Source: Streptomyces sp. NRRL F-6131 (GTDB taxonomy: Bacteria; Actinomycetota; Actinomycetes; Streptomycetales; Streptomycetaceae). Taken from it: a stretch of DNA of 64,000 nt. Position numbers and translations under genes: made by a program. Shown piece by piece: positions 7,762 through 17,258 of the stretch. Each line of letters starts with the position of its first letter. Position 1 is the stretch's first letter. The stretch covers positions 1 through 64,000 of the forward strand of contig JOHN01000024.1 of the NCBI GenBank assembly GCA_000719695.1. The letters run 5' to 3'. The notes below the pieces were generated by a model. That model did no database searches, was not told where the DNA came from, and was given only the letters and a program-made list of their open reading frames with translations.

Positions 7762-8658
7762 ATGACGATCACCAGTGCCACCGGAGCCTCCGCCCCCGCC
7801 TCCGCCGTCCTTGCCCCCGCCGCCTCGCCCGGCACCTCTCCCGCGGCCGACGAGCAGGCCTACGTCCACGGCTACTCGCCCACCGAGGCCCGGCGCCTCG
7901 GCGACCAGGCCGACACCCTCGCGGCCCTCCTGCACGCCGGCCCGGTGTACCCGCCGGGCAGCCGGGTCCTGGAGGCCGGGTGCGGGGTCGGCGCGCAGAC
8001 CGTCCACCTGCTGAACGCCCACCCGGGCCTGCTGCTCACCGCCGCCGACATCTCGGCCGAGTCGCTGGCCCGGGCCCGGGAGCGGGTCGCCGAACACCTG
8101 CCCGACGCCGAGGTCCGCTGGCACCACGGCGATCTGCACCGACTGCCCTTCCCCGACGACGCGTTCGACCACGTCTTCGTCTGCTTCGTGCTGGAGCACC
8201 TCGCCGACCCGGCCGCGGCCCTGACCGCGCTCCGGCGGGTGCTGCGCCCGGGCGGCACCCTCACGGTGATCGAGGGCGACCACGGCTCGGCGTTCTTCCA
8301 CCCGCGCGGCGAGGCCGCGCAGCGGGTCGTCGACCACCTGGTCAGGCTCCAGGCGGACGGCGGCGGGGACGGCCTCCTCGGGCGGCGGCTGTACCCGCTG
8401 CTCACCAGGGCCGGGTTCGGGGACGTCGCGGTCGAGCCGCGCACGGTGTACGTGGACGGCGCCCGGCCCGACCTGGTCGAGGGGTTCACCCGGCGCACCT
8501 TCGTCGCGATGGTCGAGGCGGTGCGCGCCGACGCGGTCGCGGCCGGCCTGACCACGGCCGAGGCCTTCGACCTGGGCGTCGCCGAGCTGCGCCGCGCGGC
8601 CGAGCCGGGCGGGACCTTGCACTACACCTTCTTCAAGGCGGTGGCGGTCAACCCGTGA
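7762..8658 (+). CDS. class I SAM-dependent methyltransferase
   Basis: 298 residues, ATG at 7762 behind GGGAGGG. After an Ala/Pro-rich N-terminus, motif I (VLEAGCGVG, residues 69-77) binds S-adenosylmethionine; an acidic residue follows beta-2 (ADISAESL), then DAFDHVFVCFVLEHL and LRPGGTL give motifs II-III of the UbiE/COQ5-like fold. C-terminal helices (YVDGARPDLVEGF onward) probably form the substrate lid. The substrate is unknown. The gene is divergent from the MocR regulator, which is its most likely controller through the repeats in the shared upstream region. Confidence 0.85.
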   Translation: MTITSATGASAPASAVLAPAASPGTSPAADEQAYVHGYSPTEARRLGDQADTLAALLHAGPVYPPGSRVLEAGCGVGAQTVHLLNAHPGLLLTAADISAESLARARERVAEHLPDAEVRWHHGDLHRLPFPDDAFDHVFVCFVLEHLADPAAALTALRRVLRPGGTLTVIEGDHGSAFFHPRGEAAQRVVDHLVRLQADGGGDGLLGRRLYPLLTRAGFGDVAVEPRTVYVDGARPDLVEGFTRRTFVAMVEAVRADAVAAGLTTAEAFDLGVAELRRAAEPGGTLHYTFFKAVAVNP

Positions 8659-8682
8659 CCGGTCGGCCGCGGTGGCGCGGGG

Positions 8683-9189
8683 TCACTCCGGGTGGTCGCC
8701 GAGCGTGCCGAGCACGACGCGCAGGGCGTCGACGAACGCGGCGGTCCGGGTCTCGTCGAGGTCGGCGAGGATGCGGCGCTCGGTCGCCAGGTGGTCCGGC
8801 AGCGCGCGGTCGATCAGGTCGTAACCCTCCCGGGTGAGTTCGACCTCGCGGCTGCGCCGGTCCGAACCGCTGGCCGTGCGGGTGACCAGGCCCCGGGCCT
8901 CCAGGCGGTCGAGCCGCTGGCTGATCGCCCCGGAGGTGACCATCGCGCACTCCATCAGCCGGGTCGGGGTGAGGCGGTAGGGCGGCCCGCTGCGGCGCAG
9001 GGTGGCGAGCACGTCGAAGGAGGCGAAGTCGAGGTCGTGCCGGGCGAAGGTCTCCTTCAGCTCGGCGTCGACCAGCCGGGACAGCCGCTTGAGGCGACCG
9101 ATCACCTCCATCGGCGAGACATCGAGATCGGGACGCTCGGCGCCCCACTGCTGCACGATCCGGTCCACATGATCCACGCGCTCTGCCAT
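8683..9189 (-). CDS. MarR-family repressor (module 1)
   Basis: 168 residues with a MarR winged helix: RLTPTRLMECAMVTSGAIS as the recognition region and VTRTASGSDRRS as the wing. The N-terminal segment ERPDLDVSP...VIGRLKRL is shared with the second MarR protein at 26593, so they are paralogues of one subgroup. It is divergent from an EamA exporter; three CTTAG-N2-like operators lie in the gap. Likely represses the exporter and perhaps itself until an aromatic or drug-like ligand binds. The ATG at 9189 follows TGGAGCC. Confidence 0.88.
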   Translation of the reverse strand: MAERVDHVDRIVQQWGAERPDLDVSPMEVIGRLKRLSRLVDAELKETFARHDLDFASFDVLATLRRSGPPYRLTPTRLMECAMVTSGAISQRLDRLEARGLVTRTASGSDRRSREVELTREGYDLIDRALPDHLATERRILADLDETRTAAFVDALRVVLGTLGDHPE

Positions 9190-9209
9190 GGCTCCAGGGT
9201 AAATGATTC

Positions 9210-9296
9210 CTTAGCGGTGAGATACCTCACAGCGGCCACCCGGACCACCTCTTGCGGAGATGCCTTAGCGCTGAGATATATTGGCTTAGTGCTAAG
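9210..9296. promoter_or_regulatory. three MarR operator copies
   Basis: Twelve-base sites CTTAGCGGTGAG (9210-9221), CTTAGCGCTGAG (9264-9275) and CTTAGTGCTAAG (9285-9296) share a 5-2-5 dyad layout. The last is a perfect inverted repeat and covers the GTG start of the exporter; the middle one abuts the -10 box. Centres of the last two are 21 bases apart, two helical turns. The first lies next to the start of the regulator gene and could serve autoregulation. Confidence 0.7.
9252..9288 (+). promoter_or_regulatory. leaderless promoter of the EamA gene
   Basis: TTGCGG (9252-9257) and TATATT (9277-9282) form a plausible -35/-10 pair; six bases after the -10 comes the GTG at 9289, so transcription would start at the first codon. 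No ribosome binding site is present upstream of that GTG, which agrees with a leaderless transcript. Confidence 0.55.
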
Positions 9297-10245
9297 GAAT
9301 CGACTCGCCATCGTGCTGCTGACCGCCCTCGCCCCCGCGATCTGGGGCTCCACCTACCTCGTCACCACCGAACTGCTGCCGCCGGGTCGGCCGTTGCTCG
9401 CCGGGGTGCTCCGGGCCCTGCCCGCCGGGCTGCTGCTCGTCGCACTCACCCGCCGCCTGCCGACCGGCAGTTGGTGGTGGCGCTCGCTCGTCCTCGGCGC
9501 CCTGAACATCGGCGCGTTCTTCGCCCTCCTCTTCGTCGCCGCGTACCGGCTGCCCGGCGGGGTCGCGGCCACCGTCGGCGCCGTCCAGCCGCTGATCGCC
9601 GCCGGCCTCTCGGCCACCCTGCTCGGCGACCGCCTCTCCCTGCGCACCCTCCTCTCCGGCATCGCCGGGGTGGCCGGCGTCAGCCTGCTCGTCCTGCGCG
9701 CCAACGCCCAGTTGGACGCCCTCGGCATCGCCGCCGCACTCGGCGGCGCGGTGGTCATGGCGACCGGCGTCGTCCTCTCCAAGCGCTGGGCGTCCCCGGC
9801 CCCGCTGCTCGCCACCACCGGCTGGCAACTCACCGCGGGCGGCCTGCTGCTGCTCCCGGTCGCCCTGCTGGTCGAGGGACCGCCGCCGTCCCACCTCACC
9901 GGCGAGAACCTGCTCGGCTACGGCTACCTGAGCCTGATCGGCGCGGCCGTCGCGTACGCCCTCTGGTTCCGTGGGATCCGCGCCCTGCCGCCGACCTCGG
10001 TCACCTTCCTCGGGCTGCTCAGCCCCGTGGTCGCCACCGCCCTCGGCTGGCTCGTCCTGGGGCAGGACCTCTCGCCGGTCCAGGCCCTCGGCGCACTGAT
10101 CGTGCTCGGCTCGCTCGTCGCCGCGCAGACCCAACGACCGCGCACCCCTTCGGCGGTGGTGGCCGACGGGACCGCCTCCACCTCCACCGCCGCCACCGCC
10201 GCCACTGGTGACCGCAGCGACGGCCGGGCCCGGCAGACCGCCTGA
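9289..10245 (+). CDS. EamA/DMT-family transporter (module 1)
   Basis: 318 residues with ten hydrophobic helices in two EamA halves, typical of drug/metabolite transporters. Helix 1 begins at residue 4 (LAIVLLTALAPAIWGSTYLV) so the GTG at 9289 fits; a longer upstream frame crosses the operator region and is not used. The C-terminal tail is a low-complexity Thr/Ala stretch. Likely a proton-coupled exporter of a small molecule controlled by the divergent MarR protein. It resembles the second EamA protein at 25580 (shared WGS/ANYY, LRALPAGLLL). Confidence 0.87.
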   Translation: MLRNRLAIVLLTALAPAIWGSTYLVTTELLPPGRPLLAGVLRALPAGLLLVALTRRLPTGSWWWRSLVLGALNIGAFFALLFVAAYRLPGGVAATVGAVQPLIAAGLSATLLGDRLSLRTLLSGIAGVAGVSLLVLRANAQLDALGIAAALGGAVVMATGVVLSKRWASPAPLLATTGWQLTAGGLLLLPVALLVEGPPPSHLTGENLLGYGYLSLIGAAVAYALWFRGIRALPPTSVTFLGLLSPVVATALGWLVLGQDLSPVQALGALIVLGSLVAAQTQRPRTPSAVVADGTASTSTAATAATGDRSDGRARQTA

Positions 10246-10406
10246 CCGACGGCCCGTCCGGCGCACCGTCCGGCGAAGCGACCGGTGAAACGACCGGCGA
10301 ACCGACCGGGTCGACGGACCGTTCGTCCGACGGGCCGTCCGGTCCTCCGACCGCACGTCCCCCCTTCCTCCCCGATCCACCCGATCCACCCCAAGGAGAA
10401 GTTCCC

Positions 10407-11042
10407 ATGCTCATCACCGTGTTCGGCGCGAGCGGCAACGTCGGCAGCAGGATCGTGGCCGAGGCTGTCGCCCGCGGCCACCAGGTCACCGCCGTCCTGC
10501 GCGACCCCGCCCGCCCGCACCGGCTGCCGCCGACCGTCCGGATCGCCACCGGTGACGCCCGCGACCCCGAGGACGTCCGCCGCCTCGCCGCCGGACAGGA
10601 CCTGCTGGTCACCGCCACCCGGCCGGCCCCCGGCCAGGAGGACGAACTCGCCATCGCCACCAAGGGCCTGCTGGCCGGCCTGGCCGGCACCGGCGTGCGG
10701 CTGCTGGTCGTCGGGGGCGCCGGCAGCCTGACCCTGCCCGGCGGCGACGTGACCCTGGTGGACTCCCCGGACTTCCCCGCCGCGCTGCTCCCCATCGCCA
10801 ACGCCTGCGGCGAGCAGCTCGCCCTCTACCGCGCCGACACCGAGGTCGACTGGACGTACCTCAGCCCGGCCGCCCTCCTCGAACCGGGCGAGCGGACCGG
10901 CCGGTTCCGGCTCGGCCGCGACGAACTGGTCGTCGACGCGGACGGTGCCTCGGCGATCTCCATGGAGGACCTCGCCGTCGCCCTCCTCGACGAGGCCGAG
11001 CAGCCCGCCCACCGCCGCGCCCGCTTCACCGCCGGCTACTGA
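10407..11042 (+). CDS. NAD(P)-binding NmrA/SDR-like oxidoreductase
   Basis: 211 residues with an N-terminal Rossmann motif (TVFGASGNVGSRIV, residues 4-17) and Arg33 in AVLRDPAR after beta-2, suggesting NADP(H) binding. The atypical SDR family includes NmrA-like sensors and flavin/quinone reductases; there is no clear Tyr-x3-Lys pair, so it may act as a sensor or isomerase-like enzyme. AAGGAG precedes the ATG. The 161-base gap after the EamA gene is filled with short GACCGGCGA-like repeats, and the two may be co-transcribed. Confidence 0.8.
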   Translation: MLITVFGASGNVGSRIVAEAVARGHQVTAVLRDPARPHRLPPTVRIATGDARDPEDVRRLAAGQDLLVTATRPAPGQEDELAIATKGLLAGLAGTGVRLLVVGGAGSLTLPGGDVTLVDSPDFPAALLPIANACGEQLALYRADTEVDWTYLSPAALLEPGERTGRFRLGRDELVVDADGASAISMEDLAVALLDEAEQPAHRRARFTAGY

Positions 11043-11116
11043 GCGCCGGCCACTGACCGGCGCGCCCCGGCCGTACGCGGGCCGTACGCGGCCCGCCGGG
11101 CGCCGGCCCCGGACCG

Positions 11117-11161
11117 CCCCACCGCTCGACGGAACCCGCCGGATCCGTCGACGCGGTGGGG
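11117..11161 (+). terminator. GC-rich hairpin after the oxidoreductase gene
   Basis: Arms CCCCACCGC-TCGACGGA and TCCGTCGA-C-GCGGTGGGG pair over 17 bases with one bulge around a ten-base loop. It lies 75 bases after the stop codon. Three copies of CTCCGCGCGTC-like units (11162-11194) follow directly; no U-run, as usual in this group. Confidence 0.65.
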
Positions 11162-11343
11162 CTCCGCGCGTCCTCCGCGCGTCCTCCGCGCGCCCCTCCC
11201 GTCTCCCCGCCCGCTTCACCGCCCGGGCGGGTCCCGGGAGCCGGACCTGCAGCAGGCCTCCGGGTGAGGGTGGTTCAGGCACCACCGGAAAGACGGGTGC
11301 CCGCCTGATCGACCACGATCGGTCCGACCGCCAGGATCGAGGC

Positions 11344-12912
11344 ATGACCACAGGACCCCTCGCCCGCACCTCCCGACGCTCCCGGCTCACCACCCTCGGC
11401 AGGCGTACCGCCGCCCTGCTCGCCGTGCTCACCCTCGCCCAGACCGCGGGTGCCGGCGGTGCCGGCGCGGCACCCACCGGGTCCAGCACTCCCACCGCCC
11501 CCGCCCGCTACACCCACCAGCAACTCGACTGGCGGCCCTGCGCGGAGGAGGCCGCGCTGGAGTGCGCCACCATGACCGTGCCCCGCGACTGGCACCACCC
11601 CGGGCGCGGCCCCGACCTCGCCGTGGCGGTCTCCCGGCACCGGGCGAGCGATCCGGGCCGGCGGATCGGCACCCTGCTCACGGCCGCCGGCGGCCCCGGC
11701 GGCCAGGGGCTGCTGCGCCCCGCGGACCACGTGCGCAACGCGCCCGCGCTCGGCGCCGCCTACGACATCGTCGGCTTCGACCAGCGCGGCGTCGGCCGGA
11801 GCACCCGGGCCGTCTGCCAGACCCCGGAGGAGTTCCGGGCCTTCTTCGCCGGGGACTTCCGCGACGACACCCCCGCCGACCGCGCCAGGGTGATCGCCGC
11901 CTCGCGCACCTTCGCCGCCGACTGCGAGCGGCGCAGCGACGGTCTGCTGCCCTACCTCACCACCGAGCAGACCGCCCGGGACGTCGACCTGCTGCGCGCC
12001 CTGCTGGGCGAGCGGCGGATCAGCTACTACGGGCCCTCCTACGCCACGATGATCGGCGCCTACTACGCGACGCTCTTCCCGCACCGGATCGAGCGGATGG
12101 TCCTGGACAGCAACATCGGCTTCGACGGCACCTGGGAGCGCTTCCAGCGGGGCCAGCCGACGAGCTTCCAGCGGCGCTTCGAGGAGGACTTCCTGCCGTG
12201 GCTGGCCGCCCGCGACGCCACCTACCACTACGGCACCACGCATGCCGAGGCGAAGGCCCGCTGGGAGGCCCGCCGCGCCGCCCTGCGCGAGCACCCGATC
12301 GTCGACGGGTCGCTCGTCCTCGGACCGAACCAGCTGGACAACGGCACGATCCAGGGCATCTACCGGGAGAACAACGGCTTCACCCTGCTGGCCACCGCGC
12401 TGGCCGCGCTCGACGACTGGCCGGCCGCCGACCCGGCCGCCCGCGCCACCGCCGGGCGGGTCTTCGGCTCCTACCTCAGCCCGGAGTTCCTGGCCGAGTA
12501 CTTCGCGGTCACCTGCGGCGACACCCCCTGGACGCGCGACCTGTCCGTCTGGGCCGAGGTGGGCGCCGAGAACACCGCGCGCTGGCCGCTGGTCGGGGCC
12601 CGCACCCTGGCCTTCTCCGCCGTCTGCGCCTCCTGGCCCGCCCCGACCGCGACCCGGGTCCGGGTCACCGGCGCCGGCCTGCCGCCCACCCTGATGCTCA
12701 ACTCGGTGCACGACCCCGCGACGTCCTACGAGGCCGCGCTCTCCGCCCACCGGGCCCTGCGCGGCTCCCGCCTGGTCACGGTCACCGGGAACGGCGACCA
12801 CGGCCAGTACCCGGGGCCGAACGCCTGCGTCCGCTCCGTCGTGGAGTCCTACCTCCTCGCCGGGAAGGTCCCGGCCGGCGACCTCACCTGCCCCCCACCC
12901 GGGTCGGCGTGA
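11344..12912 (+). CDS. secreted alpha/beta hydrolase, TAP-like peptidase
   Basis: 522 residues from ATG 11344. An N-terminal signal peptide (about 20-45, LAVLTLAQTAGAGGAGA) directs export. The alpha/beta hydrolase core shows GGPGGQG oxyanion loop, nucleophile in GPSYA (Ser232), Asp457 in NSVHDPATSYE and His486 in GNGDHGQY, plus the C-terminal TAP-like domain found in Streptomyces tripeptidyl aminopeptidases (S33). The residue before the nucleophile region is unusual (G-P-S-Y-A rather than G-G-S-Y-G). Likely releases short N-terminal peptides from extracellular substrates. A strong terminator follows four bases after the stop. Confidence 0.85.
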   Translation: MTTGPLARTSRRSRLTTLGRRTAALLAVLTLAQTAGAGGAGAAPTGSSTPTAPARYTHQQLDWRPCAEEAALECATMTVPRDWHHPGRGPDLAVAVSRHRASDPGRRIGTLLTAAGGPGGQGLLRPADHVRNAPALGAAYDIVGFDQRGVGRSTRAVCQTPEEFRAFFAGDFRDDTPADRARVIAASRTFAADCERRSDGLLPYLTTEQTARDVDLLRALLGERRISYYGPSYATMIGAYYATLFPHRIERMVLDSNIGFDGTWERFQRGQPTSFQRRFEEDFLPWLAARDATYHYGTTHAEAKARWEARRAALREHPIVDGSLVLGPNQLDNGTIQGIYRENNGFTLLATALAALDDWPAADPAARATAGRVFGSYLSPEFLAEYFAVTCGDTPWTRDLSVWAEVGAENTARWPLVGARTLAFSAVCASWPAPTATRVRVTGAGLPPTLMLNSVHDPATSYEAALSAHRALRGSRLVTVTGNGDHGQYPGPNACVRSVVESYLLAGKVPAGDLTCPPPGSA

Positions 12913-12915
12913 ACC

Positions 12916-12957
12916 GGTGGCTGTCGGATCCTCCCCCCGGAGGATCCGACAGCCACC
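12916..12957 (+). terminator. perfect 19-bp stem terminator
   Basis: Left arm 12916-12934 and right arm 12939-12957 are exact reverse complements around CCCC, beginning GGTGGCTGTC and ending GACAGCCACC. Position immediately after the TAP-like hydrolase stop marks it as its terminator; it may also stop transcription from the opposite side. Confidence 0.9.
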
Positions 12958-13011
12958 GTGGTGGGGCGGGCGCGGACTCGGGCACCGGCCCGCCGGATCA
13001 CGAGATCAAGG

Positions 13012-13090
13012 ACTCAGGGGCCCAGGGCCCCAAGGGCCAGGGGCCCAGGAGCCCAAGGCCCAGGAGCCCAAGGCCCAGGGGCCCAGGGGC
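13012..13090. repeat. 15-bp degenerate tandem repeat
   Basis: About five degenerate copies of a unit near CCCAGGAGCCCAAGG lie between the hydrolase terminator and the stop of the inhibitor gene. Two internal copies are identical. The strand composition is strongly purine-skewed on the plus strand. There are no spacers, so it is not CRISPR-like. Confidence 0.85.
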
Positions 13091-13456
13091 TCAGGGGCGG
13101 TCGAGGGTGATGGAGTTGATCGGGCCCAGGTCGGCGTAGACACCGGCCTGGGCGGCGATGTCGTAGCCGCAGCCCTTGCCGTTGGTGCCGGTGCACAGGT
13201 GGGCGTGGGCACCGCCGGACTGGTTGTTGAGCACCCAGTGCCAGCCGTACTGGTTGTGGAGGTTGTGGGCGCCGTAGCTGTAGAACACATCGGTCGGCGG
13301 CCGGTCGGTGCCGGAGTCCTGGGGGTAGATGCAGACCGCCCCGTACGGACAGCCGTCCCAGGAACCGTCGGCGGCCTGGGCGCCGGAGCTCCCCATCGTG
13401 GTCACGGCGGCGGCCGCGAGGGCGAGCGCGGCGACGGTGTGCATGATCTTGCGCAT
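13091..13456 (-). CDS. secreted peptidase inhibitor family I36-like protein
   Basis: 121 residues with signal peptide (1-28, MRKIMHTVAALALAAAAV) and a mature beta/gamma-crystallin-like domain containing CPYGAVCIYPQDSG, GWHWVLNNQSGG and a C-terminal INSITLD segment, the pattern of I36 (SMI-type) inhibitors and related crystallin-fold proteins of Streptomyces. Four cysteines probably form two disulfides. It may restrain extracellular metalloproteases; the zinc metalloprotease gene lies next upstream in the same orientation but is unlikely to be a demonstrated target. Start chosen at the ATG before the basic residues. Confidence 0.78.
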   Translation of the reverse strand: MRKIMHTVAALALAAAAVTTMGSSGAQAADGSWDGCPYGAVCIYPQDSGTDRPPTDVFYSYGAHNLHNQYGWHWVLNNQSGGAHAHLCTGTNGKGCGYDIAAQAGVYADLGPINSITLDRP

Positions 13457-13578
13457 GGTGGTTCTCCCTCAGATGCTGGTCCGGCCCGTGTTCGGCCGGT
13501 GTTCAGCAGCGTAGGAAGGCGCGGTCCGCAACGGTCCCTGACAGATGACAGGGTGGTACGGGGACGGAGGACCTCGGC

Positions 13579-14481
13579 TCAGCCCGATGCCGCGAAGGTG
13601 TCGCAGCGGGCCGGGTCGCCGAAGCGGTACCCGGCGGTGAACCAGGCCTTGCGCTGTTCGGAGGAGCCGTGCGTCCAGGTGTCGGGGTCGATCCGGCCGG
13701 TGGACTGCTTCTGGATCCGGTCGTCACCGACGGCCGCCGCCGCGTCCAGGCCCTGGGCGATGTCCTGGTCGGTGAGGGTGCTGATCAGGGGCCGCCCGGT
13801 GGAGGCCTGCGGGGTGGTGGTCGCGTGGTGGGCCCAGACTCCGGCGTAGCAGTCCGCCTGGAGTTCCAGCTTGACCGAGCCGCTGTTGGCGCCCTGCCGG
13901 TCGCGGCCGGCCCTCTGCATCGCGCCGGTCAGGTTCTGGATGTGGTGGCCGTACTCGTGGGCGACGACATAGGCCTCGGCGAACGGCCCGCCGGCGGCCC
14001 CGAAACGGGTGGTGAGATCGTCGAAGAACCCGAGGTCGAAGTAGGCGCGCCGGTCACCGGGGCAGTAGAACGGGCCGACCGCCGAGCTCGCCGCACCGCA
14101 CCCGGTGGACACCCGCGAGGTGAACAGGACCGTCTCGGCGGGCCGGTAGGCGACTCCGGAGCGCGGCAGTTGGGCGCCCCAGTACTCCTGGAGGCTGTTG
14201 GTGACGGCGACGATCCGGCAGTCCTGGCGGCGGTTGGCGTCGGCACCGGTCCGGCAGACCTGCTGCACCTCGCCCGCCGTGGTGCCCCGGCCGGAGCCGG
14301 CGCCCTGGTCGCCCCCGCCGTCCGAGAGCCCGAGGACGCTCGGGTCGACGCCGAAGAGCACCGCGATCAGGACGGCGATCAGACCGGCCGCGCCACCCCC
14401 GACGGCGACCTTCCCACCGGGGATGCGGCGCCGGTCGTCCACCTGCGAGGTGTCGAGGTCGCCCCGATCGTCGAACTGCAT
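13579..14481 (-). CDS. membrane-anchored neutral zinc metallopeptidase (YpfJ-like)
   Basis: 300 residues from ATG 14481, which follows GAGGGACGG. The N-terminus (MQFDDRGDLDTSQVDDRR) and the single helix after it (about 38-58) are typical of YpfJ/KPN_02809-type proteases: cytoplasmic tail, one membrane span, external domain. The zinc motif is HEYGHHIQN (HExxH) with a downstream acidic third ligand region (ELQADCYAGVW). Further conserved segments: FYCPGDRRAYFDL and GTHGSSEQR-type ending (here WTHGSSEQRKAWF). Function in the family is unclear, perhaps envelope proteolysis. Confidence 0.88.
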   Translation of the reverse strand: MQFDDRGDLDTSQVDDRRRIPGGKVAVGGGAAGLIAVLIAVLFGVDPSVLGLSDGGGDQGAGSGRGTTAGEVQQVCRTGADANRRQDCRIVAVTNSLQEYWGAQLPRSGVAYRPAETVLFTSRVSTGCGAASSAVGPFYCPGDRRAYFDLGFFDDLTTRFGAAGGPFAEAYVVAHEYGHHIQNLTGAMQRAGRDRQGANSGSVKLELQADCYAGVWAHHATTTPQASTGRPLISTLTDQDIAQGLDAAAAVGDDRIQKQSTGRIDPDTWTHGSSEQRKAWFTAGYRFGDPARCDTFAASG

Positions 14482-14831
14482 GCCTGCCCGTCCCTCGTGG
14501 TGCCGACGGCGCCCCACGACGCCGCACGACCGGGCCCCGGCCGCCCGGCCACGCTAGCCGCTCGACCGTCCCCCACCGAGGAAGGACGCGCAGGTCAGAG
14601 GTGGTTCTCCGGACCTCCGGGGATGCCTGCCCCGGCCAGGAAGGCCGCGACCGCACGACGCAGCTCGCTCGACCGCGACCTCGGACCGTGCCCGCTGACC
14701 GACACGAGGCCGGTCGCCGGGCCCACGCGCGGTGGACCCGGCGACCGACGAACCCGCCCGCACACCCGGCCTGCACATCCGGCCCGCACACCCGGCCGAG
14801 GCATCGGCCGACCTACCGGCCGACGGAGCGC
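14482..14831. other. gene-free stretch, short repeats
   Basis: Lies between the EF-G paralogue stop and the metallopeptidase start. Around 14757-14825 there are several imperfect copies of a GCACACCCGGCC-like unit. No credible coding sequence was found; the region should contain the promoter of the metallopeptidase. Confidence 0.5.
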
Positions 14832-17009
14832 CTATCGAGCGGCGGCCGGTGCCGGGGCGTACCCGGCCGGGCGGGTGGTGAAGGTGCCCCGGCCCTGGGT
14901 GCGACTGCGCAGCGCGGTCGCGTAGCCGAACAGCTCGGCGAGCGGCACGACCGCCGTCACCACCGCCGTCCCGCCCTGCGGGTCGGAGCCCTGGACGCGG
15001 CCCCGGCGGGCCGCCAGGTCACCCAGGACCCCGCCCACCGCCTCCTGCGGCACCGTCACCGTCACCTCGGCGACCGGTTCCAGCAGCACCATCCGGCAGG
15101 CCCGCATCGCCTCCCGCAGGGCGGCCCTCCCGGCGGTGCGGAAGGCGAGGTCCGAGGAGTCCTTCGGGTGGGTGGCCCCGTCGGTCAGGGTGACCCGCAG
15201 GCCGGTGACCGGGTGGCCGCCCAGCGGGCCCTCGGCGAGCGCGTCCCGGCAGCCCGCCTCGACCGCCTGGACGTACTCCTTCGGCACCCGACCGCCGGTC
15301 ACGGTGGACGCGAACACGAAGCCCTCGCCCTCCTGCTGCCCGGCCGGCCCGTCCAACGGCGCCACGTCGATCACCACATGGGCGAACTGGCCGGCGCCGC
15401 CGTCCTGTTTGACGTGCCGGTGGACGTGGCCGGTGACGCCCCGCTCGACGGTCTCCCGGTGGGCGACCTGCGGGCGGCCGACGGTTACCTCCAGGCCGTT
15501 GTGCCCGCGGCGGATCTTCTCCACGGCCACCTCGAGGTGCAGTTCGCCCAGGCCGGAGAGCACCCGCTGGCCGGTCTCCGGATCGGTGCGGACGACCAGC
15601 GACGGGTCCTCCTCCGCGAGCCGGGCCAGTGCGACGGCCAGCCGGTCGGTGTCGACCGACCGCCGCGCCTCGACGGCCACCGTCACCACCGGCGCGGCGG
15701 TGACGGGCGGTTCGAGGACCAGCGGCGCTCCGGGCGCGCAGAGCGTGGCGCCGGTGCGGGCGGCCTTGACGCCGATCGCGGCGACGATGTCCCCGGCGAC
15801 GGCCGAGTCCGTCTCGGTGAGGCTGTCGGCCTGCACTTGGAGGATCCGGCCGATCCGTTCGGTGCGGCCGGTCCCGGCGTCCAGCACGGTGTCCCCCTTT
15901 CGCAGTGTTCCGGCGTACAGACGCAGATAGGTGAGGCGGCCGGAGGCGGTCACGTTGACCTTGAACACCAGCGCGGTGAGCGGCCCGTCGGGATCGGCGG
16001 CCCGCTCCAGCTCCGTTCCCCGGACGCCCGCCGCGCCGTCGCCGACCGACGTGCCCGCCGACGCACCGGCCGAGGCGCCGACCGCGACGCCGCGCACCGC
16101 CGGGACGTCCAGCGGCGACGGCAGGTAGGCCGTGACGGCGGCGAGCAGCGGTTCGATCCCGCGGTTGCGGTAGGCCGAGCCGCAGAGCACCACCAGGGCC
16201 TCGCCGCTGCGGGTGAGGTCGCGCAACGCGGCCGCCAGGGTCTCGGTGGAGAGCGCGTTGTGCGCGTAGTACTCCTCCAGCGCGACCGGGTGGAGCCCGG
16301 CCACGGCCTCGTCCAGACGCCGGCGCCGGAGTTCGGCCTCGGCCCGGAGCTCCGCCGGCACCGGCCCCTCCCGGAGGCCGTCCCGGTCGGGGCCGGCGTC
16401 CCAGGTGAGGGCACGCATCGTCAGCAGGTCGACGACGCCGATGAAGCCGTCCTCCCGTCCGACGGGCAGTTGGACGGCGAGCGGGACGGGGTGCAGCCGC
16501 TCCCGGATGGAGTCGACGGCGGCGTCCAGGTCGGCGCCGGCCCGGTCCAGCTTGTTGACGAAGGCGATCCTGGGCACGCCGTGCCGGTCGGCCTGGCGCC
16601 AGACGGTCTCGCTCTGCGGCTCGACGCCCGCGACGGCGTCGAACACCGCGACCGCCCCGTCCAGCACCCGCAGCGAACGCTCGACCTCGTCGGCGAAGTC
16701 GACGTGGCCGGGGGTGTCGATGAGGTTGATCCGGTGACCGTCCCAGAGGCAACTGACCGCCGCGGCGAAGATGGTGATGCCGCGTTCCCGCTCCTGCGGG
16801 TGGCAGTCGGTGACCGTGGTGCCCTCGTGGACCTCGCCGCGCTTGTGGGTCTCACCGGTCAGGAAGAGGATCCGCTCGGTGACGGTCGTCTTGCCCGCGT
16901 CCACGTGGGCCAGGATGCCCAGGTTGCGGACGGTGGCGATGCCGGCCAGGACGGCGGCGCCGGCGGCGGTCGTGGTGGCGGTGTTGGTGCGGCGGACGTC
17001 GGTGCGCAT
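14832..17009 (-). CDS. elongation factor G paralogue (translational GTPase)
   Basis: 725 residues with all EF-G domains: G domain with P-loop AHVDAGKTT (34-42), ERGITI switch I (75-80), DTPGH (98-102) and NKLD (152-155), then domains II-V. Switch I reads [18 protein letters not shown], unlike the MDWMEQE form of housekeeping EF-G, and is closer to EF-G-like and ribosomal-protection GTPases. It is therefore a second, non-housekeeping factor; no str operon genes (rpsL, rpsG, tuf) are adjacent. Roles known for such paralogues include specialised translocation, recycling and antibiotic protection; I cannot choose. A possible leader ORF lies upstream at 17259-17375. Confidence 0.9.
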   Translation of the reverse strand: MRTDVRRTNTATTTAAGAAVLAGIATVRNLGILAHVDAGKTTVTERILFLTGETHKRGEVHEGTTVTDCHPQERERGITIFAAAVSCLWDGHRINLIDTPGHVDFADEVERSLRVLDGAVAVFDAVAGVEPQSETVWRQADRHGVPRIAFVNKLDRAGADLDAAVDSIRERLHPVPLAVQLPVGREDGFIGVVDLLTMRALTWDAGPDRDGLREGPVPAELRAEAELRRRRLDEAVAGLHPVALEEYYAHNALSTETLAAALRDLTRSGEALVVLCGSAYRNRGIEPLLAAVTAYLPSPLDVPAVRGVAVGASAGASAGTSVGDGAAGVRGTELERAADPDGPLTALVFKVNVTASGRLTYLRLYAGTLRKGDTVLDAGTGRTERIGRILQVQADSLTETDSAVAGDIVAAIGVKAARTGATLCAPGAPLVLEPPVTAAPVVTVAVEARRSVDTDRLAVALARLAEEDPSLVVRTDPETGQRVLSGLGELHLEVAVEKIRRGHNGLEVTVGRPQVAHRETVERGVTGHVHRHVKQDGGAGQFAHVVIDVAPLDGPAGQQEGEGFVFASTVTGGRVPKEYVQAVEAGCRDALAEGPLGGHPVTGLRVTLTDGATHPKDSSDLAFRTAGRAALREAMRACRMVLLEPVAEVTVTVPQEAVGGVLGDLAARRGRVQGSDPQGGTAVVTAVVPLAELFGYATALRSRTQGRGTFTTRPAGYAPAPAAAR

Positions 17010-17258
17010 GGCCCGGTGCCTTTCGAGGGTGGTGCGAGAAAGGGGCGGCGCGATTGCGGCGACGACGCGCTCGGCCCGCTCGGCCCTACCGGCCCGAAGC
17101 TCCGAACGGCCCCTGCCCGGCCCGACCGGCCCCGGCCCGGTGACGGCTCCGGGCGGCCGGTGGCGGCTCGGAGCTTCTCGGCTTCGGGACAGACGGACGG
17201 ACGGGCAGGACGGGCAGAACGGGCGGGCAGAACGGAAGACCGGCGACGTGACCCGAGG

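Noticed and set aside
13012..13090. Possible CRISPR array
   Set aside because: Units are 15 bases, head to tail, with no spacers and no cas genes nearby.
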